DNA from: Heliocidaris erythrogramma
Lineage: Eukaryota > Echinodermata > Echinoidea > Camarodonta > Echinometridae
Direction: 5' to 3'
DNA: 64,000 nt
Assembly: GCA_025617745.1 (NCBI GenBank)
Contig: CM046869.1
Span: 5,542,244 to 5,606,243, forward strand
Below are positions 59,630 to 64,000 of the stretch, in pieces. How positions within the stretch are numbered: position 1 is the stretch's first letter; every line of letters begins with the position of its first letter. Below the pieces are notes generated by a model. That model was not told where the DNA came from and did not search any database. It saw only the letters and a list, made by a program, of their open reading frames with translations. The position numbers and the translations under genes were made by a program.

Positions 59630-60045
59630 GTTATGGTTATTAACTGCAATGGTCTTAAAGGTAGTGTTAAGAGAGCAAACTTCCAGGCAGAAATGTTCCA
59701 ATATTCACCAGACATCATTCTAGGATACGATTCAAAGTTGGATGCAGACATTTCATCTTATTCCACTCTTTCCAGCTCATCTACCTGTCCTACGCAAAGA
59801 CCGTAACCAACATGACGGTCGAGTGTTTGTTGCAACCAAAAGTTTGGTGATTGTTAGTGAATGTTCACGTCTTGATACTTGCTGCGAAATCCAGTGGATC
59901 AAATTGGAGATGCTTAATGCCACGCCCCTCTTCATTGGTAGCTTCTATTGTCCTCAAGGAAACCGACATGTTGGCATCTCAGGTCTAGAAGCTTCCTTAT
60001 CCACCCTGATGGGAAACCAACATACCCAGCTGATAACAATTAGAA
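59630..60045 (+). pseudogene. LINE endonuclease fragment
   Basis: Plus-strand frames give VINCNGLKGSVKRANFQAEM and SPDIILGYDSKLDAD, then after a frameshift near 59790 DGRVFVATKSLVIVSECSRL and ATPLFIGSFYCPQG. This is the N-terminal part of an exonuclease-endonuclease-phosphatase domain from a LINE different from the one at 44.7-49.7 kb. It is cut off before the catalytic D-x-N block. Confidence 0.6.
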
Positions 60046-61690
60046 ACATTTACTTACATTCAACAAATCAGGGAAGTTATATTTAGATATATGAAATGAC
60101 CCTTTGTTTTAAAGAATGGGCACCTAAAGCACTTTTCCGAATTTAGATGCCCGGAAATCTTACTTCATAATTATACTGAATATAGGCCTATTAATACTAG
60201 ATTTGGTTAACTCAATTATGAAGGAAAATAGCAGCATGAGAGAGCCAGGGCCCAAATTTTAGCTGGCCCCATATCCAGAATTATTCGGCATGAAAAACGC
60301 AACTTACATGCAAAATGTCATGCTTTTATGAAAAAGTGCACAATTATTTCACCAATCCACCTGACTAACGTATACCATCTAGCCTCATGACCATCAATTT
60401 ATTTTTTTTCTAATGAAAATTGCTACATATAGTTTTGAGCCGAATTTTGAGCCGAGTTTGCCGCCCTCATGTGGTAATACATGATTTAAAGCGTTTCTTT
60501 GGGAACGACTACTTGGGAAAGGGGGTAATATTTTATCAAAATTAAAAAAAAATAGTTAGCTACCCAATGTTTCGTAATAAATAATATTTGAATGTTTTAT
60601 TTATTTCCTCTTCACATGGCTGTAATATTTCATAATAAATCTGTGACACATTTGATTCATTTCATAAAGTCACCTCACGTGTATTACACCCACAATTAGT
60701 CAATTAATCTCACATGTACAACTTACTACGTCTACGGCTGAAATTCCTCCAAAAGAATAGCGAAAACATGGCCTTGCAATTCATGCCTGATACTCATACA
60801 GATGATAAATTTCTTGAAGACAATCTTCTATCCTCCGAAGACTGGGGTGAGAATGGAGTATGATTTAATGACAGAATGTTTGTGAATGTAAATAAAAAGG
60901 TTATTTCCTTATTCGATAGCTCCGTGAGTTACTCCCCGAGCCTCGGGGCTACATTAACAGCAGTGACAGCCTTCGCGCTTGGGCACGTTGCACTGCCACC
61001 GCACGCGCTCGTTGACGACTGCACTGGAGCTGCGACCTGTAGTGTAGGCCTAGGCCTAGTGTAATTTGACGCCTTTGAGTCGATGAGTAATTATCGAATT
61101 AGAAAAGAACTATCATTTCAAACTTATTAGATAGTCACAGTCATTCTCTTAAGTTGGTCTGGTTGTAAACTAACTAGGCCTGGCTATACACCGCGATGTA
61201 CAAGCCGCGTTAGGCTAGCGAGTAGTGTTGCGAACTGTGAAGTGTGAGTGTGACTAGGCTAGGCCTACAATTACAAATTACAAAAAGTACAAAGTGTGAC
61301 AAGATGTACATGGGCAATTCCATGAAAAATGTTCACTTTAGTAAAAAAATGAAGTTTGCAATTGCACTTAAATTCTCAAATATTCTTGAAAAGTAATGTA
61401 TAAATGTTCATTTTCCAATAGACAAATCATTAAACTGACAAATTTTCGTATTTTTTTCCACCAGTGAAAATCTAATATGATGTATCGCAATAACACAAAA
61501 ATGTGGCTATTTTTGAAGAGTTTATTCTTCCTGTCTCTAATGAAGGCCTAAAATCTACTGGAGGTCTCCTTCAACTTTTAAACAGTAGTTCAGTGTACAT
61601 ATCAACAGAAAATCACATGGAATGTTTATATCATTCATCAATTTTCGAGGCATTGATCCTCAAAATTGTGTGATTTCTTTATCATTAGAA
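60046..61690. other. Mostly non-coding flank
   Basis: AT-rich apart from the CpG-containing patch at about 60920-61040, whose 62-codon frame (60876-61064) matches nothing I know. No RNA gene or repeat is recognised. Confidence 0.35.
60770..60850 (+). other. Possible small first coding exon
   Basis: An ATG at 60770 opens an acidic frame MALQFMPDTHTDDKFLEDNL ending ...SSEDW at GACTGG|GTGAGA, a fair splice donor. Unspliced, the frame stops after 32 residues. A CpG-richer patch follows (60,920-61,040). I cannot link it to any gene. Confidence 0.2.
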
Positions 61691-61691
61691 G

Positions 61692-63377
61692 TGTCATGTC
61701 CGTTACGTTTTTCACTTAAAGTTTTCATAGCCAACAGGAAATTTGTATTTGGTTACTGTAAATTCAGTTTCTATGTTAGAACTAAATCCCCTTACATGTG
61801 TAGCAACCATTTTTCCTTACCACTGTCAGTTTTCAAGCAAATGGCGTAACGGACATGACACTTTATATACGACAAGTGGCAGAAACCACATTGTGGGCTC
61901 CATTTAATAGATTGATTATTATTTTCAATTGCTTGAGGATAGTGGGATGTTTCTAGATACTAGTGACTCATAAATATAAATCTGCTTGTTATATTTAAGA
62001 CACAACAACAAGCAGATTTTCCAGTTTACCCATGGAAGTCTGTAGATTTCAGATGATCTTGCTAGCCCTGTTACATGTATGTAATCCCATTCCAACATCT
62101 TGATCATGATTGATGACCAACATGCAGCAGCAGGTATGTCCCTGTTTATTTACATAGTGGATTACTGAAGCCAAGACAATGCAGTTCCACTATTGGCCAT
62201 CTCCCTAGCACTTTTCCATGATAACTTAGACCTCATTTCATAATGACACTGGTTTTGTGGAACTGCTTTAGTGCATGTTGCAGATACATGTAGTTAACTT
62301 TCTTTCTTTAAAACTGATGTGAATCATTCAGGGCATTTTCATGATATGTTCAAACTTTTGATCAGGTCTGGTTCATTAAGTTTTCTTTGCCTCAAAGCTT
62401 GAGACGTGCTCTACTTTGTTGTATGTTGTTGTGGTACTCTAAGCATTATATTCCATGCATTGTAGTATAGTTGTTAGATCACTAAAACCTGCAAAAAAGA
62501 ACTTAGATGTGTTACTATTTAACATTTGGTAGTAGTACTGAGCTGTTAGTTTTGTCTTTTTTATGCCAAATGTTTTTTTGAAAGAAAGAAGTGAAGATAT
62601 GGTTCACTTCACAAGGGTGTCATGTCCGTTACGCTAGCATATTAATACTATCTGAGAAATATTAGCCTATAAAGGAGAAAACACCATAGCATCAACTAAT
62701 AATTTGTTCTGTTTTGGTATGGAGGGTAGTATTAACTAAAATGTATCATAAATTGTAGCTAGCTGGTGCAGAAGCAAGTTTGCTTTATTTTTTATATCTT
62801 GTGTAAACATTGAAAAACCAACCCTTCTAAAATTACAGAAATATATGAGATAGTACAGAATACCAGTTATGATGTGTGTCCCTATCTTTCAACCTTACTA
62901 TATGAACAATAAAATATCTGCCATATCTCGTAATAAAACAAATATGTCCGCTCACAAAAAGTGGACAAAACTGTCATGTCCGTTACGCTCAATGCGTCAT
63001 GTCCGTTACGCTACATTCTGAGCTATAAAAAAAGAATGCAATGTAAAACTAATCTCAAACATGAATTTATGATTACAGCATGACTTTAAGTTTTAATTAA
63101 TACCCAAACCAGGTTCATTCTATCCCAAAACTCACAGGAATTTTCATAATAAAAAGTAGGTTAAAAAGCCTTGTCCATTTTGTGTCATGTCCGTTACGCT
63201 CACAACGAGTGCATTTTCTCCACGACCGTTCAATAAAATGATGTGAAATTTCATGAGTATATCCCTGATAGTCAAATGTGTCTGATAAACTCAATAAAAA
63301 TTGTTTGGAGACTGCCAATTCTATTGTGTGATGTTTTGAATTACAAAAAACTGTCTGAATGTCATGTCCGTTACGCT
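61692..63377. repeat. Seven dispersed copies of TGTCATGTCCGTTACGCT
   Basis: Copies at 61692-61707 (partial), 61844-61861 (reverse), 62618-62635, 62972-62989, 62996-63012, 63183-63200 and 63360-63377. Six are on the + strand and one is inverted. The DNA between copies shows no shared sequence by eye, so only the 16-18-bp core is repeated. Confidence 0.85.
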
Positions 63378-63581
63378 GGAATTGACCACATGCTGATGCC
63401 TGGCTTGCTTTTCGCTGAAACTACATATATTTTAAATTGAAGAAGTAAACTAAAACTTCAACTATGGATTGATTGCATTACTTACGTTAAATTTGGTTAA
63501 CCAACCTACAACTTACCCAAATTTCCAAAACAATGATTTATCATGTTTATTGCGTCTGCCCACAGTTAGCCAGGACTCCGA

Positions 63582-63643
63582 CTAGCTTTGTGAGTGTAAA
63601 AGAAAAAAAATTTGGCTATACGCCTTTTACATCACAAAGCTAG
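63582..63643. repeat. Short inverted repeat
   Basis: CTAGCTTTGTGAGTGTAAAAG (63582-63602) and its near-perfect inverse (63624-63643) are separated by about 21 bp. It could be a hairpin or the two ends of a tiny decayed element. Confidence 0.55.
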
Positions 63644-64000
63644 GTGTTTTTTCCGCCAATCTAATTGCGCACGGGTTAACAGGACATGGAAAATGCCCTG
63701 AAATAACACTTTCCTGATAACTCCTGCGACCGACAGGTCCTTCAGGCTTCACCACAGCATCTCCTAGGGAAACTTTTGGAATGATTATTTGTTTATGATT
63801 ATACATATTTTACAAAAGAATACAAAAAAAAACATAAAAATTTCAGAGAACTCACAAGTGTTTGTGTCCATGCCTCCACTTGTCATGCAGATTTAAAATG
63901 GCAGCTGCGTGCGATTATTGAAACTATACGTTGCCAACAGCGCACGCAGTCGCTCGGGATTGGATTTCAATACATGTACATCCAACAAAGCAATCACAAT

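Noticed and set aside
61692-63377. Repeated protein motif (CHVRYA or SVTDMT) encoded by the 18-mer
   Set aside because: Copies fall in different frames and orientations with stops between them, so no protein repeat is formed.

Overview
The window is animal nuclear DNA, most likely from a marine invertebrate and probably an echinoderm (sea urchin-like). This is inference. It rests on long GT-AG introns, a Ty3/gypsy element of apparently Mag/SURL type, Penelope-like and BEL/Pao elements, palindromic MITEs, tRNA-derived SINEs, foldback DNA and many poly-G/poly-C runs. There is no bacterial operon structure.

One host gene is well supported. It is a secreted type-B carboxylesterase/cholinesterase-like enzyme on the + strand, in eight exons from 16564 to 42439. 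The splice phases agree at every junction and give a 1,851-nt CDS (616 residues). It has a signal peptide, a GESAGG nucleophile elbow (Ser233), a candidate acid (Glu355) and a histidine (His473). A TATA box lies about 120 bp upstream of the ATG.

The gene has been filled by mobile DNA. Intron 1 holds an intact-looking Ty3/gypsy element on the minus strand (17457-24234) with 172-bp LTRs, a 5-bp target duplication and a long gag-pol frame. Intron 2 carries LINE and SINE pieces. Exon 3 sits inside a near-perfect 60-bp inverted repeat. Intron 3 has a MITE nested in a larger palindromic element. Intron 5 contains a 6-kb foldback structure (about 30.7-36.7 kb) whose arms are ~355-bp tandem units carrying X-box-like palindromes about every 170-184 bp.

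Upstream (1-16.5 kb) there are SINEs, a 601-bp TTAA-flanked palindrome, inverted repeats, microsatellites, a repeat family with DR1-type motifs, and a TATA-containing segment dense in GCGCCA motifs ahead of a short Lys-rich ORF.

Downstream are a tRNA-like palindrome plus a third tRNA-like copy (43.9-44.5 kb), a decayed LINE on the minus strand (44.7-49.8 kb) broken by a MITE and by a TIR element, and a compound insertion (about 50.98-58.92 kb). That insertion has Penelope-like 3' ends pointing outward at both sides, a degenerate BEL/Pao copy, and a short TTAGGG tract joined to a 5'-truncated Penelope-like reverse transcriptase/GIY-YIG frame. A second LINE fragment follows (59.6-60.05 kb).

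The last 2 kb (61.69-63.38 kb) contain seven copies of an 18-bp motif, TGTCATGTCCGTTACGCT or a close variant, in otherwise unremarkable AT-rich DNA. This and the Penelope/telomere-repeat structure are the least explained signals here.
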